A stretch of 64,000 nt of DNA from Polaribacter sp. Hel_I_88 (GCF_000687935.1 NZ_JHZZ01000001.1:1922001-1986000), one strand, 5' to 3'. Shown: positions 1 through 9,519, numbered from the stretch's first letter. The notes: generated from the letters alone by a model not told the origin. Program-made: numbers and translations.

Positions 1-1120
1 CAGTTGCTGGTATATTAATTTCTTTTAATACACTACATTCATAAAATGCTGATGAACCTATTGTAGTAATGTTGTTAGGTATCGTAAAGTTTTCTAAACT
101 GTTACAGGCATAAAATGTTTCGTTAGGTATTGTTGTAAACGTATCAGGAAAAGTAATGTTTGTTAAACTAGCACATAAACCAAAAACAGAGGTACCCATA
201 TTTGCATTTACAACACTACTAGGAATTGTAACGTTATTTAAACTACTACAATCATAAAAAACACTATTTCCGATACTTGTAATGTTGCTTGGAATTGTAA
301 TGTTTGCTAAACTTCTATTACTCGCAAAAAGACCATCTGATAAATGAGTAGTTCCTGCTGGAATATTAATTGTAGATAAACTGATACATCTCCCAAAAGC
401 ATCATGTCCAATTTCTGTAACAGAATCTGCAATGCTTACACTTGTAATTGCTTGAGAGTCGTAAAAAGCTAAATTTCCAATAGTTTTTATATTGTTTGGT
501 ATTGTAACACTTGTAATGTTGTAGGTATATGCAAAACCTTCGTCTACAATACTTGTAACGTTATAAGTTATGTCAAATTGATCAATAGTTGCTGGTATTT
601 CTAAAACACCTGAAGGACCATCATTTGTATTTTTTTCAACAGATACTTCGTTACTATTTGCGTTTGTTATTGTGTATTTTAATGTCCCATCATTAAAAAC
701 AGTACCTACAGCTGGTCCTGAAGGTGGAATAACATTAACACTTACACTAGCAGAGGATGTATCTCCATTACTATCTGTAATTGTATAATCAAAAGTATCT
801 GCGCCATTAAAATTAGTCTCAGGATTGTAATCTATAGTGTCATCTGTTGGGTCATTTGGTGTTCCTGCATTATTTACAGCAATTGTAGCTCCATTTATTG
901 TTGTTGAAGATGGTATAGAAATTGGGCCTGAATTAGGGCCATCATTACCAAAACTATCATTTGCTAAAACATTAATGTTAACTGCTGTATTTTCGTTTGT
1001 TGAAGAAGAATCATCAACAGCAGTTGGGGTGTCGTTCATTGGTTCCTCATCTGTTTTTGGACTTGTACATCCTGAAAAAACTAAAGAGAAAACTATAAAT
1101 GCATAAAGTATTTTTTTCAT
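1..1120 (-). CDS. BspA-like leucine-rich-repeat lipoprotein (3' part missing)
   Basis: The reading frame is open from an ATG at 1118-1120 to the left edge, so the C-terminus is outside the window. The first 18 residues form a lipoprotein signal with lipobox FSGC (Cys18), so the mature protein is probably anchored in the outer membrane. Residues about 30-135 resemble a cadherin/tandem-95 type Ig-like module (AVNINVLANDS, then NGADTFDYTITDSNG). From about residue 150 onward there are about 23-residue repeats of the type ITSIGNSVFYDCSSL, the LRR_5 (BspA) signature. BspA-family proteins are surface adhesins or ligand binders; a binding role here is inferred from the family. No type IX sorting domain can be assessed because the end is missing. 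Confidence 0.85.
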   Translation of the reverse strand, partial: MKKILYAFIVFSLVFSGCTSPKTDEEPMNDTPTAVDDSSSTNENTAVNINVLANDSFGNDGPNSGPISIPSSTTINGATIAVNNAGTPNDPTDDTIDYNPETNFNGADTFDYTITDSNGDTSSASVSVNVIPPSGPAVGTVFNDGTLKYTITNANSNEVSVEKNTNDGPSGVLEIPATIDQFDITYNVTSIVDEGFAYTYNITSVTIPNNIKTIGNLAFYDSQAITSVSIADSVTEIGHDAFGRCISLSTINIPAGTTHLSDGLFASNRSLANITIPSNITSIGNSVFYDCSSLNNVTIPSSVVNANMGTSVFGLCASLTNITFPDTFTTIPNETFYACNSLENFTIPNNITTIGSSAFYECSVLKEINIPAT

Positions 1121-1318
1121 TTCTTTTGTTTGAAGTTTCAATCACAAATATATTTAATTATTGCTCAAAAAGAGCTTTTATTTCAATATTCGAAGACTAA
1201 ATATATTTTTCTGTATTAGGATGTGATGTTTTGCAGTTTCTTTTTTTGAAAAATAGTGATTCATCCAAAGGAATATAAGTCGATAAAAATTAGATAAAAA
1301 AACTTTAAGAATAGTTTT

Positions 1319-3628
1319 TTATGGGTTCTCTTGTATTGAGTCTATCAAGATTTTAGAACTTTCAAAAATAGAATCTTTTATTTTTCGTTGATTTATAAAA
1401 GTGCTATCAGTTTTTATATATTCCATAGCCTCAGCTGCATTAATTTCTAAAAACGGAGGACAATCAAAATAGGGTTTTTCATACTCAAAATTGGTAAGCA
1501 TTGTTTTATTCCAAAGACTTAAATCCTTGAATATTGCTGCTACCATTGGCAATGCTGTATTTGCTCCAGAGCCCATATTTGTACTTTTAAATTGTACTCT
1601 TTTATCAAAAGTACCAACCCAAGAACCTACCACAATTTCTGGAGAACAGGCAATAAACCAACCATCTCCATTATTTTGAGTTGTGCCTGTTTTACCAATT
1701 AAATTAAAAGGAATTGCATAATTTTGAATACGAGAAGCTGTACCATCAGTTAAAGCTGTTCCCATCATTTGTTGTAGTTTTTTTATATTTTTTTCACTTG
1801 CAACTCGATTTGTATAAGTTGGTTTTGCTTGGTATAAAACAACTCCATTTTCATCTTCAATACGCTCAATAGCATAAGGTTTTATGCGTTTGCCTCCATT
1901 TGAAATACTTGCATAAGCTGTAACCATATCAAAAAGTGAAATGCTTCCAGTTCCTAAAACAATTGATGGTACTTTAGGCAATGTTGCTGTAACACCCATT
2001 TTTTCTGCTAATTTTTGTACAGGTTCTATTCCCACTTCCATTTGAAGTCGAACCGAAACTGTGTTTATGGAGTTCGCTAATGCACCATGCATACTATAAC
2101 TTCCACCATAATTCCCGCTCGAATTTTTTGGTTGCCAGTTTTCGTAATTTTTATAGGTTATTAAACTATTATTATAAAAATCACACGGATTTTTCCCTTT
2201 TTCAAGTGCGGCCAAATAGGTTATAGGTTTAAAAGTAGAACCTACTTGTTTTTTTTCTAAAATATTATCTTTTTGACTCATTCCATAGTCGATACCTGCA
2301 ACATAGCCTAAAATTCTTCCAGTTTGGCTATTAATTGTAAGTAAGCCTGTGTGTAACCTGTTAATAGCTGTAGCAATAGAATCTTTTAAAGATTGTAGTT
2401 TTTGTTCATTTCCTAAATTGAGTGTATAGTGTTTTCGTGGTTTTTTTTCTGATGAAAGCTGTTCAATTTCAACATCACTTTTGCCTTGAGATTTCCATTT
2501 TTTTACATCATTTGTTTGATTGAGTAATTTTCTAAGCAACTCTTCTTTACCTCCTTCTGTACTTAAAGCTTCCCAATGTAAATCCATCAATTTTTGAAGA
2601 TTTACCATTTGTCTTAACATCGCTTTTTCACTCGATTTCTGTACAGAACTATTTAATGTGGAATATATTTTTAAACCATCCGTTTCTAAATTGTAAATAT
2701 GCCCATCTTCTGCAGGGTTTTCTTTTGCCCAAGCATTAAATTCGGAATTTATATATTCTTTAAAATAAGAATTTAAAGATGATAGTTTTTTAGGTTCTTG
2801 ATAATTTAACTTTAAGGGTTTTTGTGCTTTTTGTTGCTCATTAATAGATAGATAGTTGTATTTAACCATTTGTTGTAGCACTACATTTCTTCTGGTTGTT
2901 GCACGTTCAGGATGCTTCCTAGGATTGTAAAATGTTGGCGCTTTTAGTAAACCCACGAGTGTTGCACATTCACCAATCGATAATTTTGCTGGAGGTTTAT
3001 TAAAAAAACGAAAAGCAGCCTTTTCTATTCCATAAATATTTTCTCCGAAAGTTACTGTGTTTAAATACAGTAGTAAAATTTCATCTTTTGTGTAAATTTT
3101 CTCTAATTTTCTTGCGATAAAAATTTCTTTTATTTTGTTGATAGGAGTAGAGAGTAAAAAATGGCTCTTTCTACCAAAGGTATTTTTGGCTACTTGTTGT
3201 GTAAGTGTGCTTCCACCACCAGCATTTTGTCTTAATATTACCGATTTTATAAAAACACGTCCATAACTCTTATAATCAATGCCATTATGTTCGTAAAACC
3301 TACTATCTTCTGTTGCAATTAAAGCATCTTTTAATGCTTTTGGTATTTCTGTACTGTCTATGTTAGACCTGTTCTGAAGATAATAAAATCCAATTTGTTC
3401 TTTATTGCTTGCGTAAAGTGTAGATGTAAGTGGTGTTTTTAATTGTAATAAGAAATCTTTTGTAGGTAATTTGCCAAAAACACCTACGTAAGTAAAAAGT
3501 ACTAATAAAATTGCAAAAGAACAAACGGAAGCAATTAAATAAAATAAACTTTTGAAAGGATGCTTTTTTATAAAGGAAATAATTCTTTTTAGTTTGGTTT
3601 TTAATACTTCGAAAACATTAACTTTCAT
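1319..3628 (-). CDS. mrcA: Class A penicillin-binding protein (PBP1A-type)
   Basis: Bifunctional peptidoglycan synthase acting at the periplasmic face of the inner membrane. A single N-terminal membrane anchor (about residues 28-50) is followed by a GT51 glycosyltransferase domain with EDSRFYEH (catalytic Glu107) and GGGSTLTQQ (137-145). The transpeptidase domain has all three motifs: STFK (nucleophile Ser464), SIN (520-522) and KTGT (646-649). At 769 residues it has the usual length for the family. It stands alone, with no partner gene in the same operon. The symbol follows general usage for PBP1A; the closer subfamily is not resolved. Confidence 0.93.
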   Translation of the reverse strand: MKVNVFEVLKTKLKRIISFIKKHPFKSLFYLIASVCSFAILLVLFTYVGVFGKLPTKDFLLQLKTPLTSTLYASNKEQIGFYYLQNRSNIDSTEIPKALKDALIATEDSRFYEHNGIDYKSYGRVFIKSVILRQNAGGGSTLTQQVAKNTFGRKSHFLLSTPINKIKEIFIARKLEKIYTKDEILLLYLNTVTFGENIYGIEKAAFRFFNKPPAKLSIGECATLVGLLKAPTFYNPRKHPERATTRRNVVLQQMVKYNYLSINEQQKAQKPLKLNYQEPKKLSSLNSYFKEYINSEFNAWAKENPAEDGHIYNLETDGLKIYSTLNSSVQKSSEKAMLRQMVNLQKLMDLHWEALSTEGGKEELLRKLLNQTNDVKKWKSQGKSDVEIEQLSSEKKPRKHYTLNLGNEQKLQSLKDSIATAINRLHTGLLTINSQTGRILGYVAGIDYGMSQKDNILEKKQVGSTFKPITYLAALEKGKNPCDFYNNSLITYKNYENWQPKNSSGNYGGSYSMHGALANSINTVSVRLQMEVGIEPVQKLAEKMGVTATLPKVPSIVLGTGSISLFDMVTAYASISNGGKRIKPYAIERIEDENGVVLYQAKPTYTNRVASEKNIKKLQQMMGTALTDGTASRIQNYAIPFNLIGKTGTTQNNGDGWFIACSPEIVVGSWVGTFDKRVQFKSTNMGSGANTALPMVAAIFKDLSLWNKTMLTNFEYEKPYFDCPPFLEINAAEAMEYIKTDSTFINQRKIKDSIFESSKILIDSIQENP

Positions 3629-3971
3629 AAAAAGGATTCTAAATTTTAAATAATTTCTTTGCTGATTTTAAAGGAAGCTTTTACTAATTGTTTTATGATT
3701 TGTAAAGTATATTTTTAGTTAGTACTAAACTATTAAAAAAAAGAGCACAAAAATCATAGTTGTAAAACTAAATATTAAACTTTTTTAATCACTCAATCAT
3801 TTTAATTAAAGTAAAGTTTTTTTTTCTTTTTAAATCTAACCTTAAAAATAAAGTATTCATCAATCTTTTATTGATGTATTTACACTTGACTATATTTTGA
3901 TGATAGTTTCCAAAAACATAAAAGCAGGCTCGAGAGCCTGCTTTTATGTTTTTGGAAATATTTAAAAAGCT
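3629..3971. other. Intergenic region, no gene
   Basis: This 343-bp AT-rich gap lies between the 5' end of the PBP gene and the 3' end of the heavy-metal-associated lipoprotein gene, both on the minus strand. It holds the large hairpin at 3907-3958 and presumably the PBP promoter. I see no open frame with coding character and no RNA gene. Confidence 0.7.
3907..3958. terminator. 24-bp perfect inverted repeat, probable bidirectional terminator
   Basis: Two perfectly complementary 24-base arms are separated by CGAG. The GC-rich core (GCAGGCT/AGCCTGC) is flanked by A-run and T-run, so either strand gives a stem followed by U residues. It lies 14 bp downstream of the minus-strand HMA lipoprotein stop. 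The stem is longer than an ordinary terminator needs. Confidence 0.8.
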
Positions 3972-4397
3972 TTAAGCTTTCTTATCCTTGCAACAAGCCA
4001 TTGTGCAATCTACTTTGCAAGCCATTTTTTCTGCTTTCATTTCGCACTTTTCTTTACATTCGTCAGAGCAAACATGTGCTTTATTAGAACTTTCTGAAGC
4101 TTTATATAATTCGCCACCAGCAATTCCAGTTATAAAAGCCATTAATTCTTTTTTTGATGTTTTATTAGCATCAAATTCTATGTTTGCAATACTATCTGTA
4201 AATACAACTTTGGCATCTAAAACACCTTCTTTTTTGGATAATTTAGATTGAATTGTTTTTGCACAACCAATTTCGCAAGTCATTCCAGAAATAGCTAAAG
4301 ACACATTTTCCTTTTTTACTTCCTTTACTTCTTCTTTACAACCCGTTAAAATGAAACATGCAATTGCAACCGAGTATATTATTTTTTGAAATTTCAT
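3972..4397 (-). CDS. Heavy-metal-associated (HMA) lipoprotein with Cys-rich tail
   Basis: Lipobox LTGC puts the lipidated Cys at residue 20. Residues 32-96 form an HMA-like ferredoxin fold with GMTCEIGCAKTIQ; the metal-binding pair is Cys41 and Cys45 (CxxxC rather than the usual CxxC). The last 32 residues hold seven cysteines (110, 114, 118, 127, 131, 135, 136) with many Lys and Glu, a likely second metal-binding segment. A role in binding or passing on copper or another soft metal at the envelope is inferred from the family. It is monocistronic, with the large hairpin at 3907 as terminator. No P-type ATPase lies nearby. Confidence 0.85.
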   Translation of the reverse strand: MKFQKIIYSVAIACFILTGCKEEVKEVKKENVSLAISGMTCEIGCAKTIQSKLSKKEGVLDAKVVFTDSIANIEFDANKTSKKELMAFITGIAGGELYKASESSNKAHVCSDECKEKCEMKAEKMACKVDCTMACCKDKKA

Positions 4398-4492
4398 TAG
4401 AATATTTTTATAGAATTATTATGCAAATTTATTAATAAAATAACTCGTATTTAAATAATTAGTAGACTTTTGCATAAAATTTAACCTGTATT

Positions 4493-5365
4493 ATGAATCT
4501 TCAACAGAAAAAATGGTTGTATTTAATAATGCTTTCTTTAGTTTGGGGAAGTTCTTTCATTTTAATGAAAAAAGCATTGATAGGTTTAACACCTATACAA
4601 GTGGGTGCTTTACGAATGTTAATCGCTGCTGTTTTTTTATTGTTGATAGGTTTTAAGAGCTTAAAACAAATTCAAAAAAGGCATTATAAATTTATATTTT
4701 TAACCTCTTTTTTAAGTACTTTTTTTCCTGTTTTTCTATTTGCTTATGCAATTAACGGAATTGATAGTTCTATTGCTTCTATTTTGAATTCTTTAACTCC
4801 CTTTAATACGCTAATTTTTGGGGCTTTAATTTTTGGTTATACATTTAAAAGACAACAACTTTTTGGAATTTTTATAGGCTTAATTGGAACGGTTTTATTG
4901 ATTTTAAATGGCGCAAACTTAAATCCAGATCAAAATTATTGGTTTGCTATTTTAGTAGTTTTTGCTTCTTTTGGGTATGCTTTAAACGTAAATATTGTAA
5001 AGAAATATTTGCATGACATTAGTGCTTTAAGTATTGTAACTGGTAATTTTTTAGTGTTGATACTGCCAGCGTTTCTTGTGCTTTTATCAACTGACTTTTT
5101 TAGCACTTTCGAGTCAACAGAAACCACATTAACAGCTTTGGGTTATATTACAATTTTAGCTGTTTTAGGCACAGGAATCGCTAAGATATTTTATAATAAA
5201 ATGGTGCATTTAGCATCGCCTGTTTTTGCATCTTCTGTAACCTATTTAATACCAATTGTGGCCGTTTTTTGGGGATATTTAGATGGAGAAGAATTAAGTT
5301 TTGTTCAGCTATTTGCAGGTTTAATTATTTTATTAGGTGTTTATTTAGTGAATAAAAAGAAGTAG
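4493..5365 (+). CDS. EamA/DMT-family transporter
   Basis: Integral membrane protein of 290 residues with about ten predicted transmembrane helices in two EamA repeats. It opens with the typical WLYLIMLSLVWGSSFILMKKAL and ends with the second repeat's LIILLGVYLVNKKK. Members of the drug/metabolite transporter superfamily export amino acids, metabolites or drugs; the substrate cannot be read from the sequence. It is divergent from the HMA lipoprotein with a 95-bp shared promoter region, and nothing nearby points to a pathway. Confidence 0.9.
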   Translation: MNLQQKKWLYLIMLSLVWGSSFILMKKALIGLTPIQVGALRMLIAAVFLLLIGFKSLKQIQKRHYKFIFLTSFLSTFFPVFLFAYAINGIDSSIASILNSLTPFNTLIFGALIFGYTFKRQQLFGIFIGLIGTVLLILNGANLNPDQNYWFAILVVFASFGYALNVNIVKKYLHDISALSIVTGNFLVLILPAFLVLLSTDFFSTFESTETTLTALGYITILAVLGTGIAKIFYNKMVHLASPVFASSVTYLIPIVAVFWGYLDGEELSFVQLFAGLIILLGVYLVNKKK

Positions 5366-5522
5366 GTTTTTATCTTGAAATATTTTAGATTGAAAGGAAA
5401 CAAGAAACAAGGCATTAAAAAAAAGATTATAGAGGAGAGAGAGAAAAGATTTAATTATTTTTAAAACTCTCTTATTTATATCCTTTTAACTTTTTCATCT
5501 GTGAGAAACGTATCAAATTTTT

Positions 5523-5652
5523 GCCACGAATTCACGAATTAAAACACAATAAATCTTATCTAATATATCTACACGAATTTTAAAATCCTCTGGATTTTCA
5601 TACCAATAAAATAAAACATATTTGGCAATAATTGAAATTCGTGAATTTGTGG
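5523..5652. repeat. Inverted pair of CACGAATT-type intergenic repeats
   Basis: CCACGAATTCACGAATT at the left end is matched by an inverted copy (AAATTCGTGAATTTGTGG) at the right end, about 95 bp apart. Another copy of the left-hand form lies between recJ and the OsmC gene near 21669. The repetition is directly visible; its function is unknown. Confidence 0.65.
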
Positions 5653-5791
5653 TCTTTATTTTTATTATAAATTTAATGCGAAGTAATTAATGCAAAATTG
5701 TATAATTAATAATTCAAAATTAAAAAGAATTGTTGAGGGCTTTTATGCATGAAAATTCGTGAAATCCGTGTCTGAAAACATCAACATAAAA

Positions 5792-5823
5792 AAAAGAGCC
5801 AAAACCTAAGTCTTGACTCTTTT
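5792..5823 (-). terminator. Intrinsic terminator of the M16 peptidase operon
   Basis: Read on the minus strand the stem AAAAGAGTCAAGA pairs along its full length with TTTTGGCTCTTTT through G-U wobbles, with an 8-base loop and a U-rich 3' arm. On the plus strand the same bases would mismatch, so it serves the minus-strand gene that ends at 5848. Confidence 0.75.
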
Positions 5824-5847
5824 ATCAATTTGTAATTTTAAAAGATC

Positions 5848-7893
5848 TTATTTAAAATCGGCATCAGTAACACCTTCATTTATTTTAATTTCTTTTACTT
5901 CGAAATTTAAATCCATAGGGCCAGATTTCATAGTAACAGCATGAGGAAACATAATACCATTCACAGCTTTATAATCGCTAAAAGTTGTTGGTACTTGCAC
6001 ATCTCCATTAGGAGTTTTTACAGTTTTAACTTCTTTCGATTTTAAACCTGTTTTTACATCGTAGAAGATTTGAGTATCACCAGAAATAATTACATAATAA
6101 TTCTCACCATCAATTGGTTCAATTCTATCTAATTTTCCGTTTTTATAAGCCATATCAGCAAAAGGAGCCATCGTTGATTTTGCTTCTTCAATTTCTTCTG
6201 GTTTCATATCCATTTTTTGACCTCTTGCTTCTTGATAGCCTGTTGTTCCATCAAAAACCATTTTTTGCATCGCATTTCCCATTACAGAAATAACCATAGA
6301 AGTTTTATTTGGTGCAGCAGATTTGCTTGTCATTACTAATGGCGTTCCTTGAATAGTTGCATTAGAAACCATCATAACAGACTCTACAGCCATCACTTTG
6401 TCTTTACCACCAATTGCTTCAACATATTTGTCTACAACATTAGCAGCAGTCATTCCTGCAGGAATTGGCAATGTCATTGCTGGTTTTTCTGTAGGGTTTC
6501 CTTCTTTATCAAAATAGTTAATTATATAATCTGTTTTTTCAAGATTTTTAAGAACATCAATTCCTTTTCCTGTAATTACAATTCTTGCTTGGTCTCCTTT
6601 AAAATATTTTATTGCAGCATTCTGAACATCATCTAAAGTAACTGCTTTTATATTTTTAATATAGTTTTCGTAAAAATCGTTAGGTAAATTGTAACGCTCA
6701 ATATTTAGTGCAAAGTTTGCTACAGTGGTTGGTTTTTGTACATCCATTACAAAACCACCAATATACTCTTCTTTAGAGTTTGCTAATTCTTCTGCAGATA
6801 CTTTTTTATATCTAATTTTATTGATTTCTTTCTGCAACTCAACTACAGAGCTATCTGTAACCATGTTTCTAACACTAGCAGTTGCTCTAAAAGTACCAGC
6901 ATATTTACTTTGTCTTAAGCTAGCATAAGAACCATATGTATAGCCTTTATCTTCTCTTAAGTTCATAAATAAACGAGCAGTTCCACCACCACCAAGAATA
7001 TTACTAGCCATTAAAGCTGCATAATAATCATCATCGCCTAAAGTTAAATCTACATTATTAATAATTGCAATTTCAGATTGTACTGCATTATCCATATTAA
7101 TAAAATCGATTTCTGTGGTAGCAACATTTTTTGTTGGCGGAATTGTGTATGCAGGTATCACGCCTTTTTGCCAATCAGCAAATAAAGATGTCACTAATTT
7201 TTTTGCTTCTTTTGGGTTGATATCTCCTTCAATAACTAAATAAGCATTGTTAGGTCTGTAATAAGTATTGTAATTATTTACAACATCTTTTAATTGAATA
7301 TTGCCAACACTTTCTTTTGATGTAAATTCTCCATAAGGATGATTTCTGCCATAAGTCAACACATTTTCTACTCTTCTTGCAGCAGAAGTTACATTTTTTT
7401 CATTAGACTTTAAACCATCTAAAGTTATGTTCACTTCTTTGTCAAATTCTTCTTGAGTAAATTTAGAGTTTTTAACACCATCTGCCATTAATCCTAAGAT
7501 TTCAGGAAAATATTTTGTTAAAGAGGATGCAAAAGCTCCTGAGCTAAAAAAGCTAACATTGGCTCCGTAAAAATCTACTTTTTCGTTAAATTCATCTTTG
7601 GTAATGTTTTCAGTTCCTCTACCCAATAAACTTCCCATCATTCCAGAAACTCCTGCAATTTCGCCTTCAAAATAAGGTTTATTGTCGATTGTTAAGTTTG
7701 CAGAAATTCTTGGTAGCTTATGGTTTTCTACCATAATTACTTTTAAACCATTATCTAAAGTAAACTTTACTGGTTTCCCTAATTTTACAACAGGATCTGG
7801 TCCTGGTTCTGGCATTGTACTTCTATCTATTTGTGCATTAATAGCCAATGTGCTTAAAAACAGTGCTACTAATCCTAATATTTTTGTTTTCAT
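5848..7893 (-). CDS. M16-family peptidase-like subunit (no zinc motif) with C-terminal LolA-like domain
   Basis: Secreted protein with a signal peptide ending near AINA-Q21. Residues about 40-470 form two M16 (pitrilysin/processing-peptidase) repeats, but where HxxEH should stand (after GVSG, residues 81-94) there is MMGSLLGRGT, so the zinc site is missing. This is the pattern of the non-catalytic partner of M16 heterodimers. Residues about 484-681 form an extra domain beginning DKYVEAIGGKDK, resembling the lipoprotein-carrier/DUF4292 beta-fold seen in Bacteroidota; that assignment is tentative. It lies 46 bp downstream of the catalytic M16 gene and is probably cotranscribed. Joint degradation of peptides in the periplasm is inference. 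Confidence 0.88.
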   Translation of the reverse strand: MKTKILGLVALFLSTLAINAQIDRSTMPEPGPDPVVKLGKPVKFTLDNGLKVIMVENHKLPRISANLTIDNKPYFEGEIAGVSGMMGSLLGRGTENITKDEFNEKVDFYGANVSFFSSGAFASSLTKYFPEILGLMADGVKNSKFTQEEFDKEVNITLDGLKSNEKNVTSAARRVENVLTYGRNHPYGEFTSKESVGNIQLKDVVNNYNTYYRPNNAYLVIEGDINPKEAKKLVTSLFADWQKGVIPAYTIPPTKNVATTEIDFINMDNAVQSEIAIINNVDLTLGDDDYYAALMASNILGGGGTARLFMNLREDKGYTYGSYASLRQSKYAGTFRATASVRNMVTDSSVVELQKEINKIRYKKVSAEELANSKEEYIGGFVMDVQKPTTVANFALNIERYNLPNDFYENYIKNIKAVTLDDVQNAAIKYFKGDQARIVITGKGIDVLKNLEKTDYIINYFDKEGNPTEKPAMTLPIPAGMTAANVVDKYVEAIGGKDKVMAVESVMMVSNATIQGTPLVMTSKSAAPNKTSMVISVMGNAMQKMVFDGTTGYQEARGQKMDMKPEEIEEAKSTMAPFADMAYKNGKLDRIEPIDGENYYVIISGDTQIFYDVKTGLKSKEVKTVKTPNGDVQVPTTFSDYKAVNGIMFPHAVTMKSGPMDLNFEVKEIKINEGVTDADFK

Positions 7894-7939
7894 AATTTAT
7901 ATCTTAATTTATAAAAATCGATAAACGACTTTTTAGCTA

Positions 7940-9253
7940 TTATTTTGCTTCTGGTAAATATTCTAAAGTTAATCTTTGATTAGGATTCAAATATTTTTTA
8001 GCAACCTCTCTTATTTCTTCTCTAGTAATAGATCTAAAAATATCAATTTCTGTGTTGATTAAATTTGTATCTCCATATAAAACATTATAAGTTGCTAAAG
8101 AACTTGCAATACCTTCTACACTTGAGTTAGAATTCACAAAATTGTTTTCGAACTGATTTTGTAATTTCTGAAAATCTTTTTCTGAAATTAAATCGGTTTG
8201 AATTTTTACAATTTCTTCGTCGATTTCTGCAATGATATCTTCTAATTTCGTTTCACCTTGAGGTAAACCAAATAAAATATATGTTCCATAATCTTCTTGA
8301 CTAACATTAATTGCACCAGCTTCTAATGCCATTTTTTTCTCATCAACTAACTTTTTATATAAAACAGAACTTTTTCCTCTACTTAAATAAGACGAAATCA
8401 TATCTAAAACCCTAGAATCTCTAGTTTTCATAGATGGCGTTCTATACGCAGCCATAATTGCAGGTATTTGAATGTTTGGATCATATCCTTTAGCAGTCAT
8501 TGCTTCAGTAATTGGATCTTCTTGAGGAAAATCTTTTTCAACTTCTGCTCCACTAGGAATTGGTCCAAAATAATCTTGAATCATTTTTTTTGCAGCAGGT
8601 ACGTCAATATCTCCAGCAACTACTAAAGTAGCATTGTTTGGTACATAGAATTTTTTGTTAAAAGCCAAAAACTCGTCTAAGGTAGCAGCATCCAAATCTT
8701 CCATTTTACCAATAGTAGTCCCTTTATAAGGATGCTTTTTAAACATGTTTTCTTTTACATATTCTAAAAAGCGAGAATAAGGTTGATTGTCTACACGCAA
8801 TCTTTTTTCTTCTTTTACTACTTCGTTTTGCGTATCAACACCATCTTGACCAATAATTGGGTGTAATAAACGCTCAGATTCCATCCAAAGTCCTAATTCT
8901 AATTTGTTTGATGGGAAAATTTCATAATAATACGTTCTATCATCAGTAGTATTGGCATTATTTCTACCTCCATTAGATGATACAATTTTAAACCATTCAC
9001 CTTTGTCGATGTTTTCTGTTCCTTCAAATAACAAGTGTTCAAAAAAGTGAGCCATACCTGTTCTTCCTGGTTGTTCGTCTTTGGCACCTACATGATACAT
9101 TACAGAAGTTACAACAACTGGAGCAGAAGTGTCTTTATGCAAAATAACGTGCATTCCATTACTTAAATCATACTCTTCAAACTCTACTTTTTGTGCATTT
9201 GTAGCAAATACAAATAACATTGCAGAAGCAAGAGATAAAATACTTTTCTTCAT
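7940..9253 (-). CDS. Zinc-dependent M16 peptidase, catalytic subunit
   Basis: Secreted M16B-type peptidase of 437 residues with a cleavable signal peptide (ending FATNA-Q21). It has the inverted zinc motif HFFEH (His69, Glu72, His73) and a downstream NEVVKEEKR, whose Glu148 or Glu149 is the expected third ligand. Two M16 repeats are present, ending with the KYLNPNQRLTLEYLPE region typical of the C-terminal half. It is the first gene of a two-gene operon with the zinc-less homologue at 5848-7893, matching the catalytic plus regulatory pairing known for bacterial M16 heterodimers. Confidence 0.93.
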   Translation of the reverse strand: MKKSILSLASAMLFVFATNAQKVEFEEYDLSNGMHVILHKDTSAPVVVTSVMYHVGAKDEQPGRTGMAHFFEHLLFEGTENIDKGEWFKIVSSNGGRNNANTTDDRTYYYEIFPSNKLELGLWMESERLLHPIIGQDGVDTQNEVVKEEKRLRVDNQPYSRFLEYVKENMFKKHPYKGTTIGKMEDLDAATLDEFLAFNKKFYVPNNATLVVAGDIDVPAAKKMIQDYFGPIPSGAEVEKDFPQEDPITEAMTAKGYDPNIQIPAIMAAYRTPSMKTRDSRVLDMISSYLSRGKSSVLYKKLVDEKKMALEAGAINVSQEDYGTYILFGLPQGETKLEDIIAEIDEEIVKIQTDLISEKDFQKLQNQFENNFVNSNSSVEGIASSLATYNVLYGDTNLINTEIDIFRSITREEIREVAKKYLNPNQRLTLEYLPEAK

Positions 9254-9429
9254 TGATTTTTATTTAGTTAATAATTTACATTAGTAATTTGACGCTATGT
9301 GTGCTTGATTGTTACAAAATAACCTCAAAAACCTCGTCAGCATCAAAAATAATAAAGCACATTTAAAAAAGAGAGAAATACAGTGATTATTTTGAAATTT
9401 ATAATAAAAATATTTAATAATTAGTATTA

Positions 9430-9459
9430 TTGCTAGATTATAAAAAATATGTATATTTG
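9430..9459 (+). promoter_or_regulatory. Bacteroidota-type promoter of rplU-rpmA
   Basis: A -33 TTG (9430-9432) and a -7 box TATATTTG (9452-9459), separated by 19 bp, match the TTG / TAnnTTTG consensus of Bacteroidota vegetative promoters. The rplU start is about 60 bp downstream. Confidence 0.75.
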
Positions 9460-9519
9460 CATCCGCATTTTCAGTAAGTTAAATGCATTAATATCAACAA
9501 ATACGCAAAACTAATTAGT

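Larger units (their letters stand above)
5366..5847. other. Intergenic region with dispersed inverted repeats
   Basis: This 482-bp gap lies between convergent genes. It contains inverted copies of a CCACGAATTCACGAATT-type sequence (about 5523-5540 and 5634-5652), a related copy at about 5748-5772 and the terminator at 5792-5823. The same motif recurs at about 21669-21690. No coding sequence is apparent. Confidence 0.7.

Noticed and set aside
837..1106. Plus-strand frame opposite the BspA-like gene
   Set aside because: It is the antisense of the tandem-95 module, with no start-site support or family resemblance; the minus frame gives a clear lipoprotein.
6349..6928. Plus-strand frames inside the M16 gene
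   Set aside because: They are shadow frames rich in Cys, His, Phe and Ile as expected from antisense reading of this AT-rich gene.
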